In this document: positions 13,102 through 25,256 of the stretch, piece after piece
Position numbering within the stretch: the first letter of the stretch is position 1
How the letters are laid out: every line of letters begins with the position of its first letter
NCBI GenBank assembly: GCA_003049465.1
Contig: PYSS01000021.1
Span: 161,311-225,310 of the forward strand
Direction: 5' to 3'
From: Magnaporthiopsis rhizophila
Lineage: Eukaryota > Ascomycota > Sordariomycetes > Magnaporthales > Magnaporthaceae
Length of the DNA: 64,000 nt
The notes under the pieces: model-generated
Database searches by the model: none
Seen by the model: only the letters and a program-made list of their open reading frames with translations
What the model was told of the DNA's origin: nothing
Made by a program: the position numbers and the translations under genes

Positions 13102-13981
13102 GATGGGGTGGTCGAGATTTTCGAGCCCGCAAGGGGCTGCCTTTGGTGGATTGCCGCGACAGCACGCCGCGCCTGGGGCTGCCAATCACCTGTTTCTGGA
13201 AGCGGCGTCCGACACGGTTACGTGACTCTTTGTTCACGCCCGTCGCCGCCGCCCGTCGTCGTCGTCGAGATTTTTTTTGTTGTTATTGCCGCAAAAAAGC
13301 CAACTTTAATTAAGGCAAAGAAAAAGTTCCCACTCAAACTCACCGTGTGATTATGACGTTGCTTCCAGCCCACGACAACATTAGACTGTATCCTTTGCTG
13401 CGTGCGAGTCTCATCCCCACTACTGCCCACTCACTTGGTCCTTGGATTCAATCTCGCAAGTTCATTTTTTGACAAGGAATGAAATGGCCTATGGAAAATG
13501 ACATGAAGAGCGTCTGTCACGATGAGTCTCGCCAATGTCTCTTCGCCATGGTGTCGAGACAACATCTACACACGGTACTGACACCACAGCGGCGCGCGCC
13601 GCGAGCAGCACACGAGACGGAGTTTACCTGGATTTGTCTCGAAATAGCTAAATGAGCATACAAAGTGAATAAGGTCCGTATTCGGGTCATAAGTAAGGAA
13701 ACTAGGTGACTACCTGGGTAGATATTTAGATACTATAATGAAACCGGGTATGCAGACAAAAAAAAAAAGTAAATAGAAATACACAAGCCATCAACGGAAC
13801 CGGCACCATGCCGATCCGTGCCTTCGAGTCTTTTGAATCGATTATTCGATTTTCCAACCAGCCCAGGTTAGCAACCTTTTTGTTCCCCTCCTATCTCACA
13901 CTATCAAATGCGCCCTTCGCATTTGTCCGTGACATTCTCCTGTCTTGGTGGATCATATCCCCATCCCTGGCATGCTTAGTA
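13102..13981. other. Intergenic between PPE1 and the FLC-like gene
   Basis: About 880 bp lying upstream of PPE1 and downstream of the FLC-like stop, both genes being on the minus strand. It has several short A/T runs (for example around 13268 and 13759) and no supported reading frame. It presumably holds the PPE1 promoter and the FLC 3' UTR. Confidence 0.55.
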
Positions 13982-16581
13982 CTAGTAGCCGCGGGGAGGC
14001 GCTCCATAACCGTATCCTCCTTGGTTATAGCTGGCCTGCCCGTAACCTCCCTGACCGTAGCCGCCACCGGCGTAGCCACCGCCATAACCCGGGGCGGGGC
14101 TGTAGCTGTTGTTTGCCCGTGGAGCGTTGTATCCTGGACCTGAGTTGAATACGGGAAGGGTTGGTTGCCGCGAGTCTGCCTTGCCGATCGGTGCAGCACC
14201 CGAGAGAAGCGTGCTCTTGCTGTCGTCGTTGTACGCAAGCGGCGTGCTGGGTGTGAGCGGCCTGAAAGTGCCCGACTTGAAGCTGTCGCTGGCTGACGAC
14301 GGCTTCAAGTTTGAGTACGGGTTGGCGGCATTGTTGCTGTATCTATCCTGATATGGGGTCTGGGACATGGACTTCTTTTCATCGACCGTGTTGGCCACGG
14401 CAAAGGTGGTCGAGGATTCCTGGTCCAATTTGCTCCTGTCGATGAGCAGCGAGTTGCGCGCATCCAAGGGCGTGAGGTTGTCCATGTCGCGCATTTTCTC
14501 TGTGCAGCGGGTTAGCAAATCTAAGCACACACTATACAGGGGTGTCTTCGTAAACTGAGGCAGACTTACCAAGCTCCTTTCTCCGCTGGCGGTGGGGGTT
14601 CGCCTTGCAGCAGGCGCTGATGGCGTTCCAGGCGATCAGGATTGCCAGAATGCCCGTCAGGACCGACTGGATGACAATGAGAACAAGTCCGGCGACAGTC
14701 TGTGTCGTCTGGGCGATGCCAAACTCCTGGACGAACACCAGGATGACAACGACCGAGAGCACACGCACGACCGCGATGGCGACGTTGACGACGTTGCCCG
14801 ACTTGCGCTCGTAGGGACGACTCCACAGGAGGAGGATGAGCATGATGCCCTCAATGACCAACAGGCTGATGGTCTGGATCATTCCGTGGCCGTTACCCAC
14901 TGCGATGGCCGTACCCTTGGCAAACAGGTAGATGATGGTAGGCACGAAAATCCACCAGTAGTCCTTCTTGTACGACTCGTAGAACATGCTGTACTTGACC
15001 CAGATGTTCTTCTTCTCGTAGAGGCCGCTGGCGTCGCCCTCGACGTTCCTCAGCTGGCGCGCTGTGTACCAGATCTTGAACGAAAAGAAGACCAGGACGC
15101 CGGTGAACAAGCCGAGGGTGATCCCGGCCAGCGTCTTTGCCGCCCACGAGTCGCCATGTGTGAACTGGAAGATGCAGTACAACACCCAGACACCATAGAG
15201 CAGCAGGATCAGCGACGTGATTGCTCGCGCGATGGAACCCCAGTAGTGCTTGCGGAACCCGATCAGCGACTTGGGGAAGTTGCCAAAGAGCGCCCAGAAT
15301 TCCAGGATGAGCTTGAACAGCAGGATTCCGACGGCTATGGCAGCAATGGCGATGGCGACGATCAGGAGCACCGTCATGAAGGTGTTGGCTGACGGCACGG
15401 CCAGCTCGCTGGCGTAGGCTTGAATGCCCGTGACAGCCATGCGAAACTGTGCGGGCATGCCCTGCTCTCCAGCAGCAGCAGGAGCAGTGGTGTTGACGCT
15501 GGTCTGGATATCCCGCGCCGCCAGAAGGACAATGCTGTCGAGGGCGCGCTTGAGCTTCAACGGCTGCGACTTGTCCGACGTGGAAATGGAGCCGTCCGGG
15601 TACACCAGGGTTGCATTGCGCAGGGTGGCCACGCTGTCGGCTGTGAGGTTTCCGCCCGTCATGTTGCGGAACTGGTCGATGGATTCCTGGAGGGTGGTCC
15701 ACTGGACGAGACCGGTCGAGAAGGCGAAGTTCTTGGCGAAGCTGCGGTAAACCTGGGGGTAGCTGACCGACAGCATGCCGTTCATGGCCATGCCCTGAAA
15801 CCAGCCAAAGACCTCGGTGAAGCTGGGGCTGATGGTACCAACGCCCGCAGCACTGCCTCCAGCCGCCGCACCGCTGCCACCGGCCACGGCGGCCCCAATA
15901 GCCGTGACTCCAGTCATGACCAGGGCGGCGCCAGCAACACCGGCCGCCACATACGACACAGCCGGGACGTTGGCCGTCTTCCCATTGGACACTTGGGACT
16001 TGATGCAGGCAACATCCCGTCCAGAATCGAGAGCTTTGAGCTGTAGCGTTGCCAATGCCGCGATGTCGGGGATCTGGAAGGCAATCGCAGGCAAGGCGCT
16101 AACAAACTCGGGAGGGATGACCTGGCTACCCCGGGCGGAGAAAGAGCCGGCAGGAACTGTAATTTTGTCAGCAAACATTCATCACAGTCTGGACGGCGGC
16201 GTCCCTTTGCCGTACATGGGTGTCATGGGCGAAAAGAAGCGTACCCGGGCAAAGCTGGGAAACAAATGTGCCCTTAGCACAAGGATCAAAGGTGTTGGAG
16301 TAGACCTGCTGGCCGTATGCCGTCACGTTCAGGACGGCGGTAACATTCTGAACGCGAGAACTTGAGCCGGCCACATCGAAGGACACCGTCTTGTTCTCGT
16401 TGTTGTACTGGATGTCCACTTTCTGGACCTGGATGTTGGCGTTGGGGCCGCAGTTGCTGAAGCCAATGGTCTGCAGGATATCAGCGCCCGCAGCCCCCTG
16501 CACCATAGCCATGGCGGCGAGGGCCACGGCTGCCAGCCGGGACCCAAGGCCCAGACTCCTACCGCATCGCGGCATTTCCAA
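13982..16581 (-). CDS. FLC/TRP-like integral membrane protein (flavin carrier family)
   Basis: Fungal FLC/TRP-like proteins sit in ER, vacuolar or plasma membrane and are linked to FAD import, calcium homeostasis and cell-wall maintenance (family knowledge). Three exons, 16581-16245, 16156-14570 and 14499-13982, give 813 aa; the introns are 88 and 70 bp. A signal peptide (first 32 residues, hydrophobic VALAAMAMVQGAAGA) precedes a luminal ML-like domain with paired cysteines (SNCGPN, DPCAKG, SQLCP). About nine hydrophobic helices follow, including GVAGAALVMTGVTAIGAAV and LLIVAIAIAAIAVGILLF. The order matches TRP_N plus TRP. The cytosolic tail carries TPLDARNSLL and ends in a Gly/Tyr/Gln-rich segment (GGGYGQGGYGQ...GYGAPPRGY). 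Either of two close ATGs (16581 or 16575) could be the start. Which of FLC1-3 it matches cannot be told by eye. Confidence 0.9.
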
Positions 16582-19500
16582 ATTCGAAGCACAGAAATAT
16601 GGCGGATGGGATCGTCAGCTCGGACGGGGATGCGAGGTTCGTAAAAGCCTGTCGGTCGAGCGTCGTGGATTCGATTATTATGTCTCTGGGGGTTTCGGTT
16701 CCCTTTCCTCGCAGCCTCCAGTTATCGCGAGTTTGGGTGATGAAGCGTTTTTGGTTCGGTAAAAAAACGAAAGTGGTATGTATCAAGTCACACTCAGTGT
16801 GCTGTTCGCGGTGGGAATCGAACCGATCGGTATATCGAAGAAGCAAGTGAGGGATGTAGCCAAAACAAAAACCTGGAGGAGTCGTCTGGCGTTGTCGAGA
16901 GGGACGAGAGGGCTTTGCGGATCAAACGCAAAAAAAGAAACAATGATTCAAAAGAAAATATCAAAGAAAGGAGCAAACAACACCAGTTGTTGCAAAAAAA
17001 AAAAAAAAAAAAAAAGAGAAACCAAAAAAAGACGGCCGAGGATCAACCTGGAAAGAAAGAAACGAAAGGGCAAGAACTGCCCCCTTGAACACCGAGCCCG
17101 TCAAACCTGGAAACCCTCAGTCTGGGGAAAGTTTTGATATGTAGTCGCAATACCGAGGGTCGGTATTGCCCGTCGATGAGGGAGGACAAAACGAGAGGAA
17201 GGAGAGGGGAGTCAGAGAAGGAGGGACGAGACCGTAGAAGGTCGTAGCGAGAGTATGGGCCGGTGGGGGTGGACAAAAGGAGCGGGAAGGATATTCAAGA
17301 ACCACAGACACCCGGCCACGGGCAGATAGAGAGTAGACTTTGCAAGAGAAGGACGGACGGCAGGCAGAGCGTCTCGCCGGCGGCCAATGTGTGGCGGGCC
17401 AGGTGAAACGACTGGAGGCTGGTTGACGACGACCAAAGTGTGGGTGACTGGGGCCGACTAGGCCAAGGTTGATTCACCAGACCAAGTGACGCCAGCGTCG
17501 GGATCAGAAACAAGCGGCGGGCAAGGGAACGTCCAGTCGGGTCCAGCCACTGGCCCTTTCCCACCTTTGCGCCTTTGCACACGGTGCCGATGCTGTCTGG
17601 TGTTTCGACTTCCCTTAGCAGAAGAAAAAAAAAAGGGGGGGGGGACCTCCAGATTCCCATCCAGCAGGCAGCGCCGATCGGGGGTTGGACCCGAGAAGAG
17701 GGGAGGGGTGGGAAAGAAAGAGCCTCAGCCAGCCATTGAGCCCGCCGCACCCCTGCTCCCCTGTCAGACCCCAGGCCCCTCCTTGTAAGCGCTGGCATGT
17801 GCTGCAGGGATCAGGGACGACTGCTGCTGGGCATTCCGGAGCAAGGCCTGCAAAAGGGCAACCAAAGGGCCAAAAAGACAGCAGTTCGCTTGGGGGAATC
17901 AGCGGCCCCACCCAGGCATGAACCCGCCAGCGAATCAAGGTCTATTGCGGCCGTCCCGGCTGGTGTCAGCACTGTGCAGGGGGGGTTCCTTCTGAAACCA
18001 AGGGGCTTGACGTCCATTGAATCCGCCCTTTCTTGGCCCGCGTTCGTTCTCCCTTTGCTGCTGGCTGCTGCCGTTGTGCCGGCCACAATTCGATTGGATA
18101 CAGAGAGCCCTTCTGTTCACCAGGGCCCAGGCGCCCGCAACTGTCCCCTCTTCTCCAAACCCGTCCGAACCGCGCGACAACGTGGGCAAGCCCAAAAACA
18201 CGGCCGCTCTACTGTTTATCACATGGCGAACCTAACCCTATTTTTATTTCTGCAGCTGCGCTGTCGTCAGAGCGGGTAGATAGTTAGTTTTTCCTTGTCC
18301 CATTCGCTCTTGTAGGTTCGTCTGGCCTAGAAAGTAGGCATGGAGGTCGCATCTCGTGCGGGCCGTTTTTTTACGATCGGGCTTCTCTTGTCGTCCAATG
18401 CGACGGGCAGTTGAGGCGAAGGCCGTGCAGGAACCAGCAAGCCCATCCCATCCGGTTTTAAGCGAGGGTTACCCTAGCGCAAAATCTCTGGTTGCAGATC
18501 CAGAGACCGCCACACAAACGCACAGAGCAAGCCCGTCCGAGCGTCAATGCCGTGCCGTACGTCACCAGCACGGCCCGCTGCTACATGCTACACACATTGG
18601 AATGCCAAAACCGCCTCAATTTCGGATTGCCAAAGTGCACGCACGCACATGGCTTCCCAGGAGCTGGGTGTCGCACCTTTTGACGGTTGGAGCTGTGGCT
18701 GGGTAGGCAACGCGCAGGCCTCCAAGCTACGGGCAGGGCGGAACAAGCGTCTGGCAACAAAACGATTTTTTATCTTTTTCCCTTGGTCAACGGAAATTAC
18801 GATTGGCATTCCTGCCCCCCTGCCGGACCCGTTTGGTTCCAGACACCTGTCGGTTGCCTCTAAACGCGGCACCGCCTTGGCATTGTAGGGTATAATGGAC
18901 ATTGGCATCTCGTCTGATTTTATGGTTTCATGGGCTCACAATCCGAAAGATCCGTATATTCCATCCCGTCCATACAATACGCTTGAGCTCCTGCTGCCAA
19001 GCCACATCCATCCGATGAAATAGCGACAGAGTTTCGAACTTGTAGCTGTCGTCCATTCCACCGGGCATTCATAACACGACATACAATGTTGGCTCGTGCA
19101 GAGGGGCCAGCAGCGGTGCTAAAAAGAAAGAATCGAGACGGCAGCTCGCACTGTCAATAATCTTCTGGCAATAAAAATACGACAGAAAAATCTAAAAGAA
19201 CGAGCTCACTGGGGTCCGTGTGCATTGACACACGTGCGCGCGCCGGTGAGGAAGAGAAGGGAAAGCACACCAGAACAAAAACCACGAGCCAACCCCCGAC
19301 GGTGTGGTCCTTCACATGTATCGTCAACCCCTCATGTGTGTCCATAAAAGCTCATCATCCAAATAAATAAAACAAAACCCAAATCATAAGTGAAATCCAA
19401 TCACAGACAGACAAAAGCCAAAAAAGGAACAAGAAAAAAAAAAAAAGGGACAAACGCAGGGAGGGGTATCTGAACTTCGGGGTTAGTTCGCTGCATGATC

Positions 19501-19670
19501 GGCTTCATATATTGGCATCCAACATGGCCAAGAAGATCAGGGACAGAGAGCGATCAAAATCTCCTGGTGGCTATGCGGGGGGGGGAGAGAGAAACAGGGA
19601 GAGCGGAGAAGAACTGCCGAGAAATATAAAAGAAAGGGGAGCCGTCGCCAATCGAAACCATCAAGACTAG
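16582..19670. other. 3.1 kb intergenic region
   Basis: No supported gene. It contains A runs (about 16994-17015, 19435-19446), a G run near 17636-17643, and no conserved motif in any frame. It should include the promoter of the minus-strand FLC gene (start 16581) and the 3' UTR of the C2H2 gene (stop 19671). Confidence 0.5.
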
Positions 19671-22600
19671 CTAATAGAAGCTGTGTCCGGGCTGTTGATG
19701 AGGAGACCGGGAGTAGGGCGAAGCGGAACCCTGGGGTGTGAAATGCCCACCGCCCGCGCTGGCAGGATCCATTATGTGGGCGTACTGCATCGGCGAAGGG
19801 CCGGCCACCGACATGCCCAGGGTATCTATCGGCGCATTTATGGTGAGATGTGGGAACGGCTCAAGCTCGTTGGTGACAGGCATATATGACTGTTGGACCG
19901 GGCCGTATGTTCCTGCCGTGACAGGAATATTGAAGTAGGATGGGGTAGGTTGGAAGGCAGCGGCGCTGACTTGCGACATGCCCATGTCCTGCATGCCGCC
20001 GACGAGCCCGCCAAACGAAGTCGGGGTTTGCTGTTGACTCTGGAATGCAGGACCAGCGGCCGCCTCGACGGTGAACCCAAAGCCTCCCTGATGAGCCGGG
20101 AACGGCATGGAACCGATCGTGGCCGGCGAGGGCTGCGGTCGGAAGCCTTCCGGGGAGTGGCCGAAAGACGGCGGGAACGGTTCGTCCTTGACGGGCCGCC
20201 GAGGAGGATCTTGGACCGGGCTGATGATGGTATCGGCATCGAGCTGCTTCCGGGACACTAGGCGGAGGAGCGGAAGACTGATCTGCTCCATATGCTTGGC
20301 CAAGTGGACTGTCAACTTCTTCCAGGTCGGGAAAGTCTTGTCGCAGAAGCGGCAGGGTTCGTGTTGGGGGAGAGCCCTCGTCTCCACGTGGCACCTCTCT
20401 ACCCTCTGCCAAGTCGGATCGAGGGCGCCCGTCCGCTTGATGGCCGCCTTTGTCTTCACCTTTGGCTCGGAAAACTTGTGCTCCCGAACCAGGTGCTGCA
20501 AGAAGTTATCCCTGCGGTAGCAAGTATGGCGACAGTCTTCCACGTCACACGTCCACCACTCAAGGTGACGGTGCCCCTCGTTTTCGTGTCGGACCCAGTC
20601 CGCCTTGCGCTTGAAGATTTTTGGGTCGCGACATCTGTCCCAAGTGCAGGTGAAAGGCTGCACATCCTCGTGTACGTGCTTGGTCCAGTCGGACGGCTTC
20701 TGGAACTTCTTGGGCGTGAAGCACAGCTGGCATTCGAACTCGGCCGGGAGAGACTGAGTGGGCGGCATGGGAATGTCCTGCGGGAAGCTCTCAGGACCGA
20801 TAGCCCCCTCGAGCGGCGTCGAGACGTCATCATCCGACCCCTGCAGCCTGGCCGAGAGCGGATCCAGCCCTCGACCGTCGCCCTTGGTGTCGAGCAGGAC
20901 TGCGGACCCGCCAAGGGCGATGCACAGCTGCTGGCCGGCCTGGCATCTCTGAGTCTGAACCAGCCCTGCGTGCTTGATCTTTGCGTTGCACAGGCTCTTG
21001 AATCGGACAACCTGCTGATGGGCTATGCGGTCGACCAAGTAGTTGTTTTTCTGTGCTAGCATGGGGTTCAGCTTGAGAATGTGCTGCTGAAAGCCCGCGA
21101 AATTTGGCACGACGTCGTCGATCAGCTTCATCGCCTCCGAGTCCGTTTCGCCGTCATCCAGCTCATCCTCATCGTCGTCGTCGTCGTCCTGGTCGACAAC
21201 AAGCGCGGGAGCTTTCGCAAGAGCGACCGGAGGTCCACCCGTCTTCTTCCACATGTCGGTGATGTTGGAAAAAGAGTTTTCGGTCCCCTGCCCGGACAGC
21301 TCAGACTTTGCCCTGCGTCGACCGATGTTGACCTTGAGTGTGAAGGGGCTCTTTGGCGTCACGACGGGGGTTGTCGAACTGATGGATCCGCTGCGAGCGT
21401 GGGTGGTGCCGATGGCCGCGATGTTGCTCCCCATGCCCACCAGAGCGGTGTTGATACTCGGTGTCTGGCGCTTGGTGGCCCAACCGACAGTTTTGTTCGG
21501 AGGAGCGAGGCTGTCGCGGCTCTGACGTCTCTCGCTCGAGACGTCTGCGGAGCGACGGCCATCATCGTCCTGGCTGGGGCTGGAGAGAGAACGCTTGAGA
21601 TTTGCTAGGTTGTTGGCGCTAGGCTTGCGGACCAAGGTGCGCAGGTCCTTGAGAAACTCGCCGCGGCTAATGGATAGCTTCTTTAAGAAATTGCCGCTGA
21701 CAATACCCTCCATGTCCACGATGCTTGGCAGGCTCAGGCGCCTGGTGCCCCACGTGGCGGCCCTCGACACCACCGAATCGTTGTCGCGGCACATCTTCTC
21801 GAACTTGCGCATTGCGTCGGCCGAGCTACCGGGCTGGTAATGCTCATCTTCCTCTGCAGATATCCGCAGGATAGCGGGGGCATCCTCCCAGTTCCGGTTC
21901 TGACGCATGATGGCAATGTCCTCCTGGGTCAGGGGTCCCGAGTTGCCCTCAACGTAGTAGGTCCGACCAGACTGCGCGACATTTTCTGTCTCGTTTCCAA
22001 GCGATATCTCACGGCTGGACACGCCCCTGAGGGTATCCTCGGTCACAGACGGTGGCCTTTCCACATCGCCACCACCACTGCTGCTGAGCCAACTCTGAAC
22101 CCCGATATTCCGCTCTTGAACCGCGCGAGTTGCGGCTAAATTATTGACGCTCGCCGTTTGCTGGGCAGGGCGCCCGGACGGACCGATTCCGCCCGAGCCG
22201 GTCGACGAATCAGGTATCCACCGCCCAGTGGCGTCGCGGGACACCTGGGGGAAGGGTGTGGCCGTGTCGTCGGGAGCGAAGCCCGTAGACGTCGGGTCAA
22301 GAAGGAATTCAGGTGGCACCATGTTCTCCACAGGGACGTGACCATCCATGCCATACATGGAGACCATGACGCGGGGGCTTTGTCCAGACATGGCGGCGGG
22401 CGCGCTAGCAGCGAGGCTATCGTCGCTGGTGTCTGGAGTTGTGAAGTGCGAGTGCGGAGAGCTCTGCTCTGACTTCAACAAGTCTTCGGTCGGGGACGCC
22501 TCAAAAAGGCGCGTGCTCGGCAGGGCTGACTGATGGGCGCGGCCTTCCTTGTTTGGGGGAGAGGTGTTGTGCAGCGACGGGGTCTGCTCGGGGCTCAGCA

Positions 22601-23048
22601 GATACCCCTGGTTACTCCCATCGAGGTTGCTGCTGACGGCCTCGGGCGTCTGGTAGGAGAGAGGGCCGGAAACTTGGGCCAGGCCCTGGGAGCCGCTGGG
22701 ACCGACGTCGTCGCCCAGAAAGGACGGCGTTCCGCTCTCGAGCCGACTGAAGTCAACACCATAAAACTCGTCGCAAAAGTCGCTGGTGAAGTCGCTCGGC
22801 TGGTACTGCAGGCTCGCGGGGGTGGACTCGGCTGATGAGCCGTGAGCTGGAAAGGCGGGAGATGCTGAGCTGCTCGGGAAATGCACCGACGAGGGCGACA
22901 GATGGCTGAGGACAGCGGGGGCCGGCTCTTGGGCAGCGGTGGCGGCGGTGGCGGCGGTGGCGGCGGCACGTTGGCCGGGAGTGCGATCCGATCGGCTGCC
23001 GTTGAAACAGGAAGGCGGATAGATAGTGCCCATGTACGTCGAAGACAT
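19671..23048 (-). CDS. C2H2 zinc-finger protein, putative transcription factor
   Basis: A single uninterrupted frame of 1125 aa from MSSTYMGTIYPP. Upstream in-frame sequence is low-complexity and is treated as 5' UTR. The first 750 residues are Ser/Pro-rich and probably disordered, with an acidic DDDDDDEDELDD stretch. A conserved block follows (KLIDDVVPNFAGFQQHILKLNPMLAQ, broken here at MAQ; then VDRIAHQQVVRFKSL). A cluster of Cys/His fingers lies at about 770-930. It starts ECQLCF and includes FTCTWDRC...RHENEGH, WWTCDVEDC...HLVREH and CRFCDKTF...HLAKH. The tail is Gln/Pro/Gly-rich. The arrangement is typical of a conserved but functionally undefined Pezizomycotina C2H2 family, so I give no gene name. 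DNA-binding regulator is inferred from the fingers only. No intron is needed. Confidence 0.85.
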   Translation of the reverse strand: MSSTYMGTIYPPSCFNGSRSDRTPGQRAAATAATAATAAQEPAPAVLSHLSPSSVHFPSSSASPAFPAHGSSAESTPASLQYQPSDFTSDFCDEFYGVDFSRLESGTPSFLGDDVGPSGSQGLAQVSGPLSYQTPEAVSSNLDGSNQGYLLSPEQTPSLHNTSPPNKEGRAHQSALPSTRLFEASPTEDLLKSEQSSPHSHFTTPDTSDDSLAASAPAAMSGQSPRVMVSMYGMDGHVPVENMVPPEFLLDPTSTGFAPDDTATPFPQVSRDATGRWIPDSSTGSGGIGPSGRPAQQTASVNNLAATRAVQERNIGVQSWLSSSGGGDVERPPSVTEDTLRGVSSREISLGNETENVAQSGRTYYVEGNSGPLTQEDIAIMRQNRNWEDAPAILRISAEEDEHYQPGSSADAMRKFEKMCRDNDSVVSRAATWGTRRLSLPSIVDMEGIVSGNFLKKLSISRGEFLKDLRTLVRKPSANNLANLKRSLSSPSQDDDGRRSADVSSERRQSRDSLAPPNKTVGWATKRQTPSINTALVGMGSNIAAIGTTHARSGSISSTTPVVTPKSPFTLKVNIGRRRAKSELSGQGTENSFSNITDMWKKTGGPPVALAKAPALVVDQDDDDDDEDELDDGETDSEAMKLIDDVVPNFAGFQQHILKLNPMLAQKNNYLVDRIAHQQVVRFKSLCNAKIKHAGLVQTQRCQAGQQLCIALGGSAVLLDTKGDGRGLDPLSARLQGSDDDVSTPLEGAIGPESFPQDIPMPPTQSLPAEFECQLCFTPKKFQKPSDWTKHVHEDVQPFTCTWDRCRDPKIFKRKADWVRHENEGHRHLEWWTCDVEDCRHTCYRRDNFLQHLVREHKFSEPKVKTKAAIKRTGALDPTWQRVERCHVETRALPQHEPCRFCDKTFPTWKKLTVHLAKHMEQISLPLLRLVSRKQLDADTIISPVQDPPRRPVKDEPFPPSFGHSPEGFRPQPSPATIGSMPFPAHQGGFGFTVEAAAGPAFQSQQQTPTSFGGLVGGMQDMGMSQVSAAAFQPTPSYFNIPVTAGTYGPVQQSYMPVTNELEPFPHLTINAPIDTLGMSVAGPSPMQYAHIMDPASAGGGHFTPQGSASPYSRSPHQQPGHSFY

Positions 23049-23986
23049 GGCTCCGGGCGGGGGCGGGTCTGGGCGGCCGAGGCAGATTACCAGACAGGAG
23101 GGGGAGGAGAATAGGGGATGTGCGGAGTGGGCGGGTGTTTGAGATCCGACCGGGCGCCCGATTCTGCGAGTTATGTCGCGATCATGCTCTGCGCCGGGGG
23201 TCGTCAATAATCGAGCGCGAGAGCAGACGAGCCGATGGGTGGGTGTGCGGAAGACAGTTGATTCGCGCGAACCCTCCCAAAAGTCGGTCCCGCAGCGCTG
23301 CTCGATTTCCGAGTTTGCGGCTGACGCTCGTTGGCGGTGCTGGAACCGGGCTGAGCTGGGAGCTGGGAGAAACGGACGGACACAAAAGGCAGGCGCGGGT
23401 GGTGGCGGTTCCACTCTGCGAGCTGCGAAATAGATTGGCTCGTGCTAGCTTTGCGCCAGCTATGTGTAGACGAAATATGGTTGCGATTCCTGTCACTACG
23501 GACGCTATGCTGCAACAACAGACAAGAGGGTTTCGCGGGAGTGTCGAAAATTGCGGAAAAGGGCTGAGAGGGAACGGAAGCTGGGTAAGCCGCTGCTCAA
23601 AAACACTGTCGGAGCCGGCAGAGAAGGAGAAGGAGGGTGGATGATTTGGGGGCGAGGCGCTGTCCCGACCAACAGACTTGGAGACAGCGCTTAGTGACGA
23701 CCGGCAGCTCAACCCAGACCGCGCAGCTTTGGCCCCATCGAAGGTGCAAGAGAGGGGGAGCAGGTGTGGCGCGCAGGTGGCAGGGCTCAGGCGTCACTGG
23801 GGCCGCATGCAATCTAAAGAGGGCGAATGCAACACTGTCGGGATGGGGGACGTTTCGCTGTTGTCCCCACGCGGTTCGGTCACGGCCCTGGTCCCTGGTT
23901 CGGCCCCGGGCGTCCTGGTCCGTCGCTTTCTCGCTCAGTGTGCTTGAAACCCGCGGTTCGATTAGGAGACCTGTACGGGTGCCCAA

Positions 23987-24010
23987 GGCAGGCAGGCAGG
24001 CAGGCAGGCC
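23987..24010. repeat. GGCA simple tandem repeat
   Basis: About six copies of the tetranucleotide, visible as consecutive AGGC units. Ordinary microsatellite. Confidence 0.8.
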
Positions 24011-24865
24011 GTCAAGTGTCTATCTCGGGGAGTTGGGATGGCGGTGCAAATCTATGTTATTACACATTGGATGGCAGAGCTCGACAGAGCAGAGAGATGC
24101 CATACCCCTCGCGCCAAAACGGGTTGGTCCCAAAAAAATATCAACCCTAATAGGAGAGCACGCGCCGAACCGGGAAGCACAGACGGGGGATGAGGACAGC
24201 CCAGATAGCGGGGGTCAGTCTCGACTCAGCGATGCCCGCAATTTCGCGCGAAGTGCGCCTTGTGCCTGACGTCCGGAACGCTCGCTTTCATCCGTTGCAC
24301 TGCGAGAATAAAAAACCCGCTTTCGACATCGAAATTACTGTGGTAAAAACGTCCCGAACGGCACGGGTGGCGCCCGCCATGGATCACTCGCGAGATTGAG
24401 CGAGATGGTGGAGGGGAGGGGAGGGGAACCATCACTGCCCGCAGGGCTGAGTGTGCCGGGGCAGACCAACAGGCGGACTCCGAACCCTGGCGCCGTGCGC
24501 AGTGCATGCCGCTGTCTGGCTGGCCGTATATGCGGTGCGGCTCAATCCAAACTCTGGAGGTCCCCCACAATTCCACGCTTGTCCCCTCCAAGGCAGGTGG
24601 CATTTTCTCGGTAAGGCTTTCTCGCTGCGGGCCATGCCCGCGCGTGGCTGTGAAGTTGTCACAGCCTCAAGCTACTGCGTTCTAGCGTCATCCTTGGCCG
24701 TGGAAATGACCCAGTTTGCCTTATCGACATCTGTGTGCTTGTCTTGATTTCTCCATATGAAGGAAGGGCGCATTTCACTTAGATTAACCACGTCGGCGCT
24801 ATGTTGAGCCGATGCCGTCTTGCGTCGACAGGCCTGCCACCCATCTTGGATCAGTGGCAGGCGGT

Positions 24866-24899
24866 TGGGTAGGTAGGTACCTAGGTAGGTAGTAGGTAG
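24866..24899. repeat. GGTA repeat with TACCTAGGTA palindrome
   Basis: Tandem GGTA units converge on a TACCTAGGTA inverted repeat and then continue as GGTA/GTA units. A shorter relative (TACCTAGGTA) occurs again near 36722. Confidence 0.75.
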
Positions 24900-25256
24900 A
24901 CATATGCCATTAGTTCGGGAACCAGTTGTCGACCCGATCAATACGGTTACCGCTGGCGATTGACGAAATGGGATCTGAACGTAACCCAAGCTTGTGATCC
25001 GCGTCGAGAAGCCGGTGACGGGAGGGCTGAGGCGCATCAATTTCGGTCTGTTGCACAGGCCCCTCCAGATGATGGCATCCATCGAAAGAGGGCTGCCTCA
25101 TTAGTCAGCCGGTAGCATCCACGGATGCCAAGTGGAGATTTCCCGGTCTGAGGTTCCCGCCCGAGCAAAGGATGCCGCAAGACAAGCTGCTTGTGTTCGA
25201 GTTGCCACACGTCTTTTGTTGAAACCAAGCGCAGCTATTTCCAGCAATCAATCACA

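Larger units (their letters stand above)
23049..25256. other. Intergenic between C2H2 gene and TMEM14-like gene, with tetranucleotide repeats
   Basis: 2.2 kb with no supported gene. It contains a GGCA tandem repeat (about 23987-24010) and a GGTA/TACC repeat with a palindromic centre (about 24866-24899). It should include the promoters of the two divergent flanking genes. Confidence 0.5.

Noticed and set aside
14592..15392. 266-aa plus-strand frame opposite the FLC-like gene
   Set aside because: Charged, low-information antisense product of transmembrane codons.
16805..16860. GGAATCGAACC word resembling a minus-strand tRNA T-loop
   Set aside because: The flanking bases do not form a five-pair T-stem and no acceptor, D or anticodon arm can be drawn around it.
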